Assembly (NCBI GenBank): GCA_904501815.1
Contig: CAJGCN010000010.1
Location: 1-21,709 of the forward strand
Length of the DNA stretch: 21,709 bases
Reading direction: 5' to 3'
From: an uncultured Clostridia bacterium
GTDB taxonomy: Bacteria; Bacillota; Clostridia; Christensenellales; Borkfalkiaceae
Position numbers and translations under genes: made by a program
The notes under the pieces: generated by a model
The model's database searches: none
Told to the model about the DNA's origin: nothing
The model's input: only the letters and a program-made list of their open reading frames with translations
In this document: positions 15,039 to 21,709 of the stretch, piece by piece
Numbering within the stretch: the stretch's first letter is position 1
Layout of the letters: each line of letters opens with the position of its first letter

Positions 15039-15067
15039 ATTATACTATTTTTTTTGATTTTTATCAA
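15039..15067 (-). promoter_or_regulatory. Sigma-A promoter of the miaB-mutS-mutL-miaA-ynbB string
   Basis: On the minus strand TTGATA (15067-15062), a 17-base A-rich spacer and a perfect TATAAT (15044-15039). The predicted start is near 15032, leaving a leader of about 24 bases. No other convincing promoter or terminator is seen until after ynbB. Confidence 0.88.
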
Positions 15068-15083
15068 GTCTTTAAAGGCTTTT

Positions 15084-15102
15084 CAAGGGATTTTATCCCT
15101 TG
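15084..15102. promoter_or_regulatory. Palindrome between the divergent miaB and penicillin-binding protein genes
   Basis: CAAGGGAT (15084-15091) and ATCCCTTG (15095-15102) are exact complements around 3 T. It lies 17 bases beyond the miaB -35 and 40 bases upstream of the penicillin-binding protein ATG, where a repressor site for either gene could sit. It is not followed by a proper T run. Confidence 0.5.
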
Positions 15103-15141
15103 TTTGTTATAAAAAAAAGTTTTCCGCGAATACTGTTTTGT

Positions 15142-17367
15142 ATGAAAATTGTGCGTATTTTTCTTTTAAGCGGTCTTATTTTTTTATGCGGGCTTTTCAC
15201 CTTTGCCGGCGTTTATTATTTTAACGCGACAAAAGACGTTCGTTTACAGCCGGAAAAATTACTTTTGGAAGAACTTTCTACGAAAGTTTACGACGAAAAC
15301 GGCGAAGCCGTACGAAGCGCGGGAACGCTTGCCAAAAAGAATACGGTTAAGGCGGAAAATCTGCCTTCGCACGTAAAGCGGGCGTTTATCGACGTGGAAG
15401 ACAAACGGTTTTATTCGCACGGCGGGTTTGATTTAAAGCGTATTGCGAAAGCTACCCTTAGAAACGTCAAGTCTTTCTCGTTTAAAGAAGGCGCGTCTAC
15501 CATTTCCCAACAGCTAATTAAAAATACGCATTTATCCCAAGAAAAAACGATTAAGCGTAAACTCAAAGAGTTTAAACTTACCAGACAGCTTGAAAAACGG
15601 TATTCCAAAGAAGACATTTTAGAGCAGTATTTAAACACCATTTATTTCGGGCATAGCTGTTTTGGTATCGGCTCGGCAAGCGAATATTATTTTGGGAAAA
15701 CCCCTTCTCAATTAACCGTTTCGGAAAGCGCATTACTTGCAGGTCTCGTCAAATCCCCCAACAATTATTCCCCGTTTAAGCACCCCCAACAATGCAAAAA
15801 ACGACGAAATATCGTGTTGGCGTTAATGAAAAAAGCGGGACATTTACACCTTGAAGAATATAAAAACGCCGTAAACGAAGAAATTCCTCTTACGCCGAAC
15901 CTTGCGCACGGCGGGGACGGGTATTTGAAATTCGTGTTCGACGAATTGGAATCTCTTGCGGAAAAACATTCGTTTACCGTTGGCGGAAAGATAGAAATTA
16001 AAACGTATTTGGATAAACATTTACAAGAAAAAATCGTTAATTGTTTGCAAAATTTGCCTTGCGACCGTTCAGCAATGGTGTTAGACGTAGAACAAAACGC
16101 TTTTAAAGCAAGTTATTCCACGCTTGGAAACGTTTGCCGTTCGCCTGGCTCGGTGTTAAAACCCTTGCTCGTTTACGCGCCCGCTATTGAAAGAAATCAA
16201 ATCTCTCCCGCAACGGCAATCTTAGACGAAAAAACAGACTTTTCAGGGTATACGCCTGAAAACTACGGCGGGACGTACGCAGGCTACGTCAGCGCGCGCG
16301 AAGCCCTTTCTAAAAGTTTAAATATCCCCGCCGTGAAAATTTTAAATTCGACGGGGATTGAAAAATCCAAAGCGTATTTAGAAAAATTAGGCTTACCCGT
16401 TGAAAAAGAGGACGAATCACTCGCACTCGCGCTCGGCGGTATGAAAAAAGGCTACTCGCTTAAACAGCTCGTTTCCGCTTATTCCGTTTTTCCCGATCAA
16501 GGAGAATACCAAAACGGCGCGTTTATCAAGGAAATTTTTATCGACGGGCGAAGCGTTTATAAGCGGAAAATCAAAAAAGAACGGGTATTTTCCGAAGCGA
16601 CGGCGTATCTCGTTTCCGATATGATGAAAACGGCAACGCAAACCGGCACGGCAAAAAAACTCAGAACTCTTCCCTTTGAAATTATCGCAAAAACGGGTAC
16701 GGCGGGAACGAAAGAAAAAAACACCGACGCCTACGTTTTAACGGCGACGAAAAAAGACGTGGTAGGTGTTTGGCTTGGCAATGCAAACAATTCCCCCATA
16801 GAATACACGGGGGGTGGTGAGCCTTGCAATATCGCTTACGGTATCAACGAATATTTACACTCCAACCGTCTTACGAAAAATCAACCGCTTGGGGAATTTT
16901 CTCCCCCCAAGAGCGTTGCGAGCGTTAAGTTGGATAAAATCGAGTACTATGATACGCATAACATAGTACTTGCCGACGAGAACGCGCCTACGCAATTTAC
17001 CTTTTCAGAAGTATTTAGCACAAAGGCTTTACCACGCGGAAAGTCCGATAAATTCAGCAATCCAAGCATTTCAGCCCCTACGATTAGCGTTTGGGGAAGA
17101 ACGGTTCGTATTGACTTTTCCAAAAGCTCGCCCGAGTACTACGACTATATTATCGAACGATATGATTATGCGACGCATAGTACGGTGTATTGCGGAAAAT
17201 ATCAAGCCGTTTTCTCTGACGAGAGCGTTCAAGACGATAAACGATACGTTTATACGGTGATTCCCGTATATAACGGCAAAAAAGGAAAACCCGTAAAATT
17301 GCCTGAAATCAGTTTAAAGGGCGCACCGCCACCGCCGATTATAAATAAGGATTGGTGGAATAAATAA
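15142..17367 (+). CDS. Class A penicillin-binding protein (glycosyltransferase and transpeptidase) with C-terminal FN3-like domain
   Basis: The 741-residue bifunctional enzyme polymerises lipid II and cross-links peptidoglycan outside the membrane. A signal-anchor helix covers about residues 4-27. The glycosyltransferase domain has EDKRFYSHGGFD (86-97, catalytic Glu86), GASTISQQLIKN (117-128), RKLKE and KEDILEQYLN. The transpeptidase has SVLK (337-340, nucleophile Ser337), SLN (392-394) and KTGT (517-520). The segment between the domains' usual opening beta strands and the SxxK is short. A fibronectin type III-like beta domain follows at about 640-735, ending in a Pro-rich, Lys/Trp tail. The frame extends to a TTG at 15100, but ATG 15142 is preferred because it starts directly before the hydrophobic anchor. 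No Shine-Dalgarno is visible. It is transcribed alone, away from miaB, and convergent with thiI. Confidence 0.94.
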   Translation: MKIVRIFLLSGLIFLCGLFTFAGVYYFNATKDVRLQPEKLLLEELSTKVYDENGEAVRSAGTLAKKNTVKAENLPSHVKRAFIDVEDKRFYSHGGFDLKRIAKATLRNVKSFSFKEGASTISQQLIKNTHLSQEKTIKRKLKEFKLTRQLEKRYSKEDILEQYLNTIYFGHSCFGIGSASEYYFGKTPSQLTVSESALLAGLVKSPNNYSPFKHPQQCKKRRNIVLALMKKAGHLHLEEYKNAVNEEIPLTPNLAHGGDGYLKFVFDELESLAEKHSFTVGGKIEIKTYLDKHLQEKIVNCLQNLPCDRSAMVLDVEQNAFKASYSTLGNVCRSPGSVLKPLLVYAPAIERNQISPATAILDEKTDFSGYTPENYGGTYAGYVSAREALSKSLNIPAVKILNSTGIEKSKAYLEKLGLPVEKEDESLALALGGMKKGYSLKQLVSAYSVFPDQGEYQNGAFIKEIFIDGRSVYKRKIKKERVFSEATAYLVSDMMKTATQTGTAKKLRTLPFEIIAKTGTAGTKEKNTDAYVLTATKKDVVGVWLGNANNSPIEYTGGGEPCNIAYGINEYLHSNRLTKNQPLGEFSPPKSVASVKLDKIEYYDTHNIVLADENAPTQFTFSEVFSTKALPRGKSDKFSNPSISAPTISVWGRTVRIDFSKSSPEYYDYIIERYDYATHSTVYCGKYQAVFSDESVQDDKRYVYTVIPVYNGKKGKPVKLPEISLKGAPPPPIINKDWWNK

Positions 17368-17369
17368 CG

Positions 17370-17401
17370 ATACCCCCGAAAGAGAGTTCTTTCGGGGGTA
17401 T
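17370..17401. terminator. Strong stem-loop between convergent genes, probable bidirectional terminator
   Basis: ATACCCCCGAAAGA (17370-17383) and TCTTTCGGGGGTAT (17388-17401) form a perfect 14-bp stem with a GAGT loop (ACTC on the other strand). It lies 2 bases after the penicillin-binding protein stop and 17 bases beyond the thiI stop. Neither side has a good U tract, so it may act mainly as a 3'-end stabiliser or a barrier to convergent transcription. Confidence 0.75.
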
Positions 17402-17418
17402 AACTAAGTCGTAAAAGA

Positions 17419-18573
17419 TTAAATTTCTATTTTTTCCAAACTCTCAAAAGCTTGGTTTATCAATTCTTCCACGTTCAATTTGCTTTCTTCTGCAAGTATT
17501 TCCGAAAGTTTAGGTCGAATGGCAGGGAAATCCGGCAAAAACACCGTACAACAGTCTTCAAAAGGCAAAATTGACGTTTCATACGCGCCCATTTTTACGG
17601 ATAAATCGATAATTTCGTTTTTATCAAACCCGATAAGCGGGCGCAACACAGGCAAGCGGTCTACTACGGAGTTAGAAGAAGTAATTCCTTCTATCGTTTG
17701 GCTGGCAACCTGTCCTAAGCTTTCGCCCGTTATCAAGCATTGTGCGCTACGGCGCAAGGCGTGCCGTTCAGCAATGCGATACATAAAACGGCGCAAAAGC
17801 GTGATCATCAGTTCAGCCTTGCAATGCTCGTGAATGGCTTCTTGAATATGCGTGACACTTACCGTGTAAAGAGTCGTTCCGCAAGTATATTCAGATAAAA
17901 TCTTAGCTAAATCCACCACTTTTTCTTTGGCTTGCTCGTTCGTGTAGGGATAGCTATGAAAATGCAAACATTCCACTCTCATTCCGCGCTTTGCCATCAT
18001 ATATCCAGCAACGGGACTGTCGATACCGCCCGACAAGAGCAATACCCCTTTCCCAGCCGTACCGACGGGCATTCCGTTTGCGCCTTGAATAAATTCCCCG
18101 AACACGAGCGCTTTGCCGTTTTCGCGAATATCCACGCGGACGGTGAAATCAGGGTCGTGTACGTTTACTTTGAGCTTCGGAAAAGCGGAAAGGAGCATAC
18201 CGCCTAATTCACGGCTAATTTCAACGGACGTTTTCGGGTATCTTTTATCCCCCCGATGAGATTCCACTTTGAACGTGCCTTCTTCCTTGCAAACCGCTTT
18301 TGCCGTTTGAAAAATGCTTTGCATATCCGCATCCGTTTCATACGCTAAACTCATGGTATGCATACCGAAGACTTTCTTTAAGCGAGAAATGAGTTCATCT
18401 GCGTCGTATTCGGAAAAATTCTCAATCAAATACCGACCGCATTGCTTGATAAAATCACACTCTATCCCTTTAATCGCGCGTTTGATATTCGTTTCGAACA
18501 TTTTTTCGAAATATCCGCGATTTTTTCCTTTTAGCCAAAGTTCTCCGTATCTTATGATAATGACTTTTTTCAT
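17419..18573 (-). CDS. thiI: tRNA uracil 4-sulfurtransferase ThiI, short form without rhodanese domain
   Basis: The 384-residue enzyme adenylates U8 of tRNA and inserts sulfur to give 4-thiouridine; it may also supply sulfur for thiamine. An N-terminal ferredoxin-like region is followed by a THUMP domain (about 60-165) and an ATP-pyrophosphatase domain with LLLSGGIDSPVAGYMMAKRG (178-197). The acceptor cysteine region EDCCTVF has Cys341/Cys342, matching the ThiI catalytic Cys. The E. coli-type rhodanese extension is absent, as in Bacillus, where a dedicated cysteine desulfurase (NifZ) donates sulfur directly. Here that desulfurase gene lies immediately upstream, 12 bases away, with the AAGGAA ribosome binding site between. 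It is the last gene of the carB-dapF operon string. Confidence 0.96.
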   Translation of the reverse strand: MKKVIIIRYGELWLKGKNRGYFEKMFETNIKRAIKGIECDFIKQCGRYLIENFSEYDADELISRLKKVFGMHTMSLAYETDADMQSIFQTAKAVCKEEGTFKVESHRGDKRYPKTSVEISRELGGMLLSAFPKLKVNVHDPDFTVRVDIRENGKALVFGEFIQGANGMPVGTAGKGVLLLSGGIDSPVAGYMMAKRGMRVECLHFHSYPYTNEQAKEKVVDLAKILSEYTCGTTLYTVSVTHIQEAIHEHCKAELMITLLRRFMYRIAERHALRRSAQCLITGESLGQVASQTIEGITSSNSVVDRLPVLRPLIGFDKNEIIDLSVKMGAYETSILPFEDCCTVFLPDFPAIRPKLSEILAEESKLNVEELINQAFESLEKIEI

Positions 18574-18585
18574 ACTATTCCTTTT

Positions 18586-19716
18586 TTATTTCATTCTGTT
18601 TTTTAATTCTTTCGCAACGGCGTTTAAAACGTCCGCACCCTTTTCAACGTCTTCTTCGCTCGTGGAAGAAGAAAAGCTAACGCGCAATACGCCGTCCGCC
18701 GTGCGCTCGTCGTGTCCGCACGCTAACACCACTTTACTATATCGGTTTTTCGCATTCGACGAACAAGCTGAACCTGTTCCGACGATTACCCCCCGATCGT
18801 TTGCCATGTGTAGCAAAATTTCCCCGCGCAAGCCGAGAGCAGAAACGCTCAAAATATAGGGCGAACCGTTTTCTGGGGACAAACGCAAGAAAATTTCTTT
18901 ATCAAGTAGTTCCCAAAACCGTTCTCGATAAGTAAGTATTCGCTCGTAATCGGCTTTCAAGGCAGAAAACTTCTTCTCCGCCGCATATTCGAATTGCTTA
19001 ATGCCAAACGTGTTTTCCGTTCCGCTGCGCCGTCCGCTTTCCTGTCCGCCACCGATAATGTACGGGGGCAAAACGAGAGATTTACGTTTAATAAGCGCGC
19101 CTACTCCTTTAAGCCCGCCGATTTTATGCGCGCTGACGGAATATAAGTCGATTTCTTTTGCCAAACGGAAAGGAATTTTTCCGTACGCCTGCACGCCGTC
19201 ACTATGAAAAATTACGCGTGGATTTTTGGTTTTGACGGCTTTTGCGATTTGGTTGATATCGTTGATCGTGCCCGTTTCATTATTCACGTGAATAACGGAA
19301 ACGAAAGACGTTTTTTCGTCGACGAGCGCAAGCAATTTTTCAATATCTACGCTACCGTCTTTTCGTAAAGGCGCGAAACGCGGTTCGCAAATCCCGCGAT
19401 TTTTAAGCTCCGCAAACGCCACGCCTACCGCCGAATGTTCTCCGAGCGTGGTGATAGCGTTGCCACGCCGAGCAAATCCGAAAATGGCTTGGTTGTCAGC
19501 TTCCGTACCGCAAGAAGTGAAAACGGCTTCAAAATCCGTTTCCGACGCTACCCTTGAAAGCAAAACCGAGCGCGCTTTTTTAAGCTCGCTCTGCAATGCG
19601 TGTCCTTCGCGGTATAACGCAGAAGGATTATAAAATTTTTCCGTCAAATACGCCTGCGCCTTTTCGCACGATTCCCAGTCGGGTTTTGTCGTGGCGGCGT
19701 TATCAAGATAAATCAT
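18586..19716 (-). CDS. Cysteine desulfurase (NifS/IscS superfamily, NifZ-like partner of ThiI)
   Basis: The 376-residue fold-type I PLP enzyme turns cysteine into alanine and a protein persulfide. It begins IYLDNAATTKP (2-12) and has CGTEADNQAI (69-78), VNNETGTINDI (144-154), SVSAHKIGGLKG (193-204, Schiff-base Lys198), GGGQESGRRSGTEN (222-235) and the persulfide loop GTGSACSSN with Cys318. Length and the short Cys loop fit group I (NifS/IscS). Adjacency to thiI argues that its main job is 4-thiouridine synthesis, like B. subtilis NifZ, rather than general Fe-S assembly; no iscU or sufU is nearby. Its ribosome binding site AAGGTAAG overlaps the stop of the upstream membrane protein gene (4-base gap), so translation is probably coupled. 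Confidence 0.94.
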   Translation of the reverse strand: MIYLDNAATTKPDWESCEKAQAYLTEKFYNPSALYREGHALQSELKKARSVLLSRVASETDFEAVFTSCGTEADNQAIFGFARRGNAITTLGEHSAVGVAFAELKNRGICEPRFAPLRKDGSVDIEKLLALVDEKTSFVSVIHVNNETGTINDINQIAKAVKTKNPRVIFHSDGVQAYGKIPFRLAKEIDLYSVSAHKIGGLKGVGALIKRKSLVLPPYIIGGGQESGRRSGTENTFGIKQFEYAAEKKFSALKADYERILTYRERFWELLDKEIFLRLSPENGSPYILSVSALGLRGEILLHMANDRGVIVGTGSACSSNAKNRYSKVVLACGHDERTADGVLRVSFSSSTSEEDVEKGADVLNAVAKELKNRMK

Positions 19717-19720
19717 AGTC

Positions 19721-20365
19721 TTACCTTGCCGTTTTCTTTTCCTGCATCACGTAGTCGCTTTCGAGCGTACCACGCTTGACGAATTTTAAAATATTGATTA
19801 AAAGCTCTTCGCGACATTCTAAAACGTATAACCTTTTACCGACAGTCGTTGCCGCAAGGATATACATAAAAAATTTCCCTTCCGCCGCTTCGGAGTTGGG
19901 CGTAAACACCACTTCTTTAATAGACGGGTCTGCCTTAAACCGATCGTAAGACGGGTTGTCGATATCGCCGATTTGCAAAAAGTCGTCAGGTTCGAGCTTT
20001 AAGATAAATTTGCGTTTATTTACGTTGAAGACCTTTGAAATTCTCAAATCCCCCGATACGAAAATATAATCGTAGCTCACGTTAATTCTGCGCTTGATTA
20101 AATACATAGCGATACAAATGGAAATAAAGAATAAACCGATAAATCCAAAGGTAATCCCTAAGCTTAACGACATACCGTACGCCGTTTTTTGGTCGTCCGT
20201 TGCATTCTCGCCAAGCGAACAAAGGGGCATATTTATCAACGCCATAAACAGCGTCATAATGCCGATAATCATTGTCACGTAGAAAATAATATTAACGACT
20301 TTATACCACTTCTCCCCACGTTTTGCACCGTGAGGAGATGCACTTTCTTCATATAAAATATCCAA
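19721..20365 (-). CDS. Two-helix membrane protein of unknown function, TTG start
   Basis: I do not recognise a function. The 214-residue protein has a short charged N-terminus, hydrophobic helices at about 22-45 and 68-90 with an intervening loop of some 20 residues, and a cytoplasmic domain of about 120 residues. That domain begins NVSYDYIFVSGDLRISKVFN, passes through a Lys/Arg-rich NKRKFILKLEPDDF segment, and is predicted to be mostly beta. The pattern resembles a Clostridial DUF family (DUF6106-like, from memory and not certain) with a PH-like soluble part. The start is TTG at 20365-20363, supported by AAGGAG (20378-20373) exactly 7 bases upstream; no in-frame ATG fits. It sits 35 bases after carB-dapF and 4 before the cysteine desulfurase, so it is operonic. 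Confidence 0.75.
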   Translation of the reverse strand: MDILYEESASPHGAKRGEKWYKVVNIIFYVTMIIGIMTLFMALINMPLCSLGENATDDQKTAYGMSLSLGITFGFIGLFFISICIAMYLIKRRINVSYDYIFVSGDLRISKVFNVNKRKFILKLEPDDFLQIGDIDNPSYDRFKADPSIKEVVFTPNSEAAEGKFFMYILAATTVGKRLYVLECREELLINILKFVKRGTLESDYVMQEKKTAR

Positions 20366-20378
20366 GTTTTCTCTCCTT
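20366..20378 (-). promoter_or_regulatory. Ribosome binding site that fixes a TTG start
   Basis: AAGGAG (20378-20373) with a 7-base spacer to TTG (20365-20363). The nearby ATG inside the gene (20362-20350 region) is out of frame, so the non-AUG start is the supported one. Confidence 0.75.
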
Positions 20379-20400
20379 TTTCTCCCTTTTAGGTAAGAAG

Positions 20401-21709
20401 TTAAATTTCTAACGTACCTTCGTAAACCGTTTTCACGTTGCCGAGCAATTCCACTTCGCCGTTTGAATGATAGTTTACCGTCAAATCCCCGCCGCGAAGC
20501 TTGACCGTCACGTTGGTATCTTTTTCACAGTATCCCGCAAGCACCGCCGCCACGACTGCTGCCGCCGCGCCCGTACCGCAAGAGAAGGTTTCACCGTTTT
20601 TACGTTCCCAAACCCGCATTTTAATCGTCACGCGGTTGACCACGCGCACGAATTCGGTGTTTACGCCTTCGGGGAAATATTCGCTGTTTTCAAAGTCGGG
20701 GCCGATAGCGGGAACGTTGATCGCATCTACTTTATCGCTGAAAATAACGCAATGGGGATTTCCGACGTTGACGAGCGTGATTTTATATTCAAGCCCTGCG
20801 ATATTCACCGATTTTTCAACGATTTGTTCTTCGTCCCAAACGCAAGGAATTTTCTTGCCTGCAAGCTCTACTTTGCCTAAATTTACACTTGCCGTGTTGA
20901 CTTTACCGCTAAACGGATATACCTTAACGTCGTGAACGCCGTTCGCCGTTTCAATCTTCATATCGTTTTTCACGACGATTCCCTTTTCGTAGAGATATTT
21001 CCCAACGAAACGAATAGGATTACCGCCGATATTCGATTCCGACCCGTCAATATTGAACATACGCATTTTCGCATCAGCTATTTTCGAGTTTTCAATAAGG
21101 ACGATTCCGTCGCCACCGATCCCGTAATGGGGAATCACGTAGTTCACAGCAATCGATTCGGGACAAGTGATTTTCCCGTCGCGATTGTCGAATACGATAT
21201 AATCGTTTCCGCAAGATTGCATTTTCGTGAACGAAAGTTTAAGCTTTTCCGTGCGCAACGCGTTGATATCTACAAGCTCTGTGTTGTCTTCCGTAAATTT
21301 ACTTGCGATAATATCCGCAAGCGCGTTTGCCGTGTCGAGCGCAGTAAGCACGGTGATACCGAGCAAAATTGCGTGGTGATGCAAATTGATAAAGTCGTTG
21401 ATAGACTCGATATCCGTTTTTCCCGTATACACGACGTAGTCAATCTTGCCTTCGTCCATTAATTTAATTACGGAATCCTTTGCCGACAATCTGTCCACTA
21501 CCGTACATTCAAAGCCCAAATCGTTGATGACTTTCGCCGTGCCTTTGGTCGCGTACATAGTACAGCCCAAATCCCCGAACTTTTTAGCAATCGTCAACAA
21601 GTCGAGCTTGTCTTGGTCGTTGACCGTCATATACACGCCGACCGGTCTTCTATCGGAAGGATGGCACATTTTGAAGCCCGCAGAAACCAGCCCTTTGAAC
21701 ATAGCTTCT
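20401..21709 (-). CDS. CarB-DapF fusion protein, C-terminal part: MGS-like domain of carbamoyl-phosphate synthase joined to a DapF-type domain; 5' end outside window
   Basis: The frame is open to the window edge. The codons before the ATG at 21702 read Glu-Ala, so with MFKGLVSAG they match the EA-x-YKGL-x-A-G junction before the C-terminal domain of CarB. The M at 21702 is therefore internal, and the full protein should carry the CarB ATP-grasp domains upstream. Numbering from that Met, 20-135 is the methylglyoxal synthase-like allosteric domain (VGVYMTVNDQDK, TMYATKGTAKVI). Residues 155-433 are a whole DapF domain: FTKMQSCGNDYIVFD, GIGGDGIVLIE, FNIDGSE, VGNPHCV, VWERKNGETFSCGTGAA. The second catalytic Cys is present (Cys375). 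The first is replaced: the canonical CGNG-x-RC reads GGNPIRF, with Gly226 and Phe232. Epimerase activity is thus doubtful. It heads the visible part of the operon with the membrane protein, cysteine desulfurase and thiI. Confidence 0.88.
   Translation of the reverse strand, partial: EAMFKGLVSAGFKMCHPSDRRPVGVYMTVNDQDKLDLLTIAKKFGDLGCTMYATKGTAKVINDLGFECTVVDRLSAKDSVIKLMDEGKIDYVVYTGKTDIESINDFINLHHHAILLGITVLTALDTANALADIIASKFTEDNTELVDINALRTEKLKLSFTKMQSCGNDYIVFDNRDGKITCPESIAVNYVIPHYGIGGDGIVLIENSKIADAKMRMFNIDGSESNIGGNPIRFVGKYLYEKGIVVKNDMKIETANGVHDVKVYPFSGKVNTASVNLGKVELAGKKIPCVWDEEQIVEKSVNIAGLEYKITLVNVGNPHCVIFSDKVDAINVPAIGPDFENSEYFPEGVNTEFVRVVNRVTIKMRVWERKNGETFSCGTGAAAAVVAAVLAGYCEKDTNVTVKLRGGDLTVNYHSNGEVELLGNVKTVYEGTLEI

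Noticed and set aside
15100..15141. TTG start for the penicillin-binding protein adding 14 residues
   Set aside because: It begins inside the palindrome arm, has no Shine-Dalgarno, and would put a charged peptide before an otherwise normal signal-anchor that starts right after ATG 15142.
21700..21702. ATG at 21702 as the start of a stand-alone MGS-DapF protein
   Set aside because: The frame continues to the window edge with Glu-Ala before Met, matching the conserved CarB run-in; no ribosome binding site is visible in the 7 remaining bases.
1..21709. Defence system, prophage, transposon, CRISPR array or biosynthetic cluster
   Set aside because: All recognised genes are housekeeping or regulatory families with uniform codon style; no integrase, transposase, direct-repeat array, or synthase genes were found. 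The phosphopantetheinyl transferase alone does not make a biosynthetic cluster.

Overview
This window reads as a chromosomal housekeeping segment from a moderately AT-rich, Gram-positive bacterium of the Firmicutes/Clostridia type, quite possibly an uncultured gut lineage (inference). The evidence is the large signal recognition particle RNA with an Alu domain, consensus sigma-A promoters (TTGACA-17-TATAAT type), AAGGAG ribosome binding sites, and families typical of Clostridia: YitT, a single-domain (p)ppGpp synthetase, a Cys-rich Mrp ATPase, a C_GCAxxG_C_C protein, the YnbB lyase, and a NifZ/ThiI pair. I see no phage, transposon, CRISPR array, tRNA or plasmid feature.

Layout, left to right. 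1-264 (+) is the tail of a YitT/DUF2179 membrane protein with a terminator. 314-2035 (-) is a two-gene operon: an alarmone synthetase followed by a membrane-anchored ComEC-like metallo-beta-lactamase-fold hydrolase, with a clear promoter. 2176-3018 (-) is the Mrp Fe-S ATPase with its own promoter and terminator. 3182-3452 (+) is the SRP RNA. 3495-3953 (-) and 3982-4467 (+) are a divergent pair: a C_GCAxxG_C_C protein and a small phosphopantetheinyl transferase that appears to be leaderless. 4613-6056 (+) holds an MTA/SAH nucleosidase and uracil-DNA glycosylase. 6088-6714 (-) is an Xre-type membrane regulator.

6814-15008 (-) is one compact gene string, miaB-mutS-mutL-miaA-ynbB. It combines methyl-directed-type mismatch repair with both enzymes of the ms2i6A37 tRNA modification pathway and a PLP lyase. 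The hfq gene often found between miaA and ynbB is absent. Diverging from miaB is a class A penicillin-binding protein (15142-17367, +). It converges on a second minus-strand operon (17419-21709) that encodes, in transcription order, a CarB-DapF fusion (5' end outside the window), a two-helix membrane protein of unknown function, a cysteine desulfurase (NifZ-like) and ThiI. The last two form the sulfur relay for 4-thiouridine in tRNA.

Most of the window is ordinary. The item most worth following is the last reading frame. The end of carbamoyl-phosphate synthase large subunit runs straight into a DapF-type domain, and that domain lacks the first of the two catalytic cysteines while keeping the second. 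Other points of interest are the perfectly consensus promoter that places the transcription start on the A of the phosphopantetheinyl transferase ATG, several substituted motif residues (MutL, phosphopantetheinyl transferase), palindromes in two intergenic regions, and a variant SRP RNA tetraloop stem.
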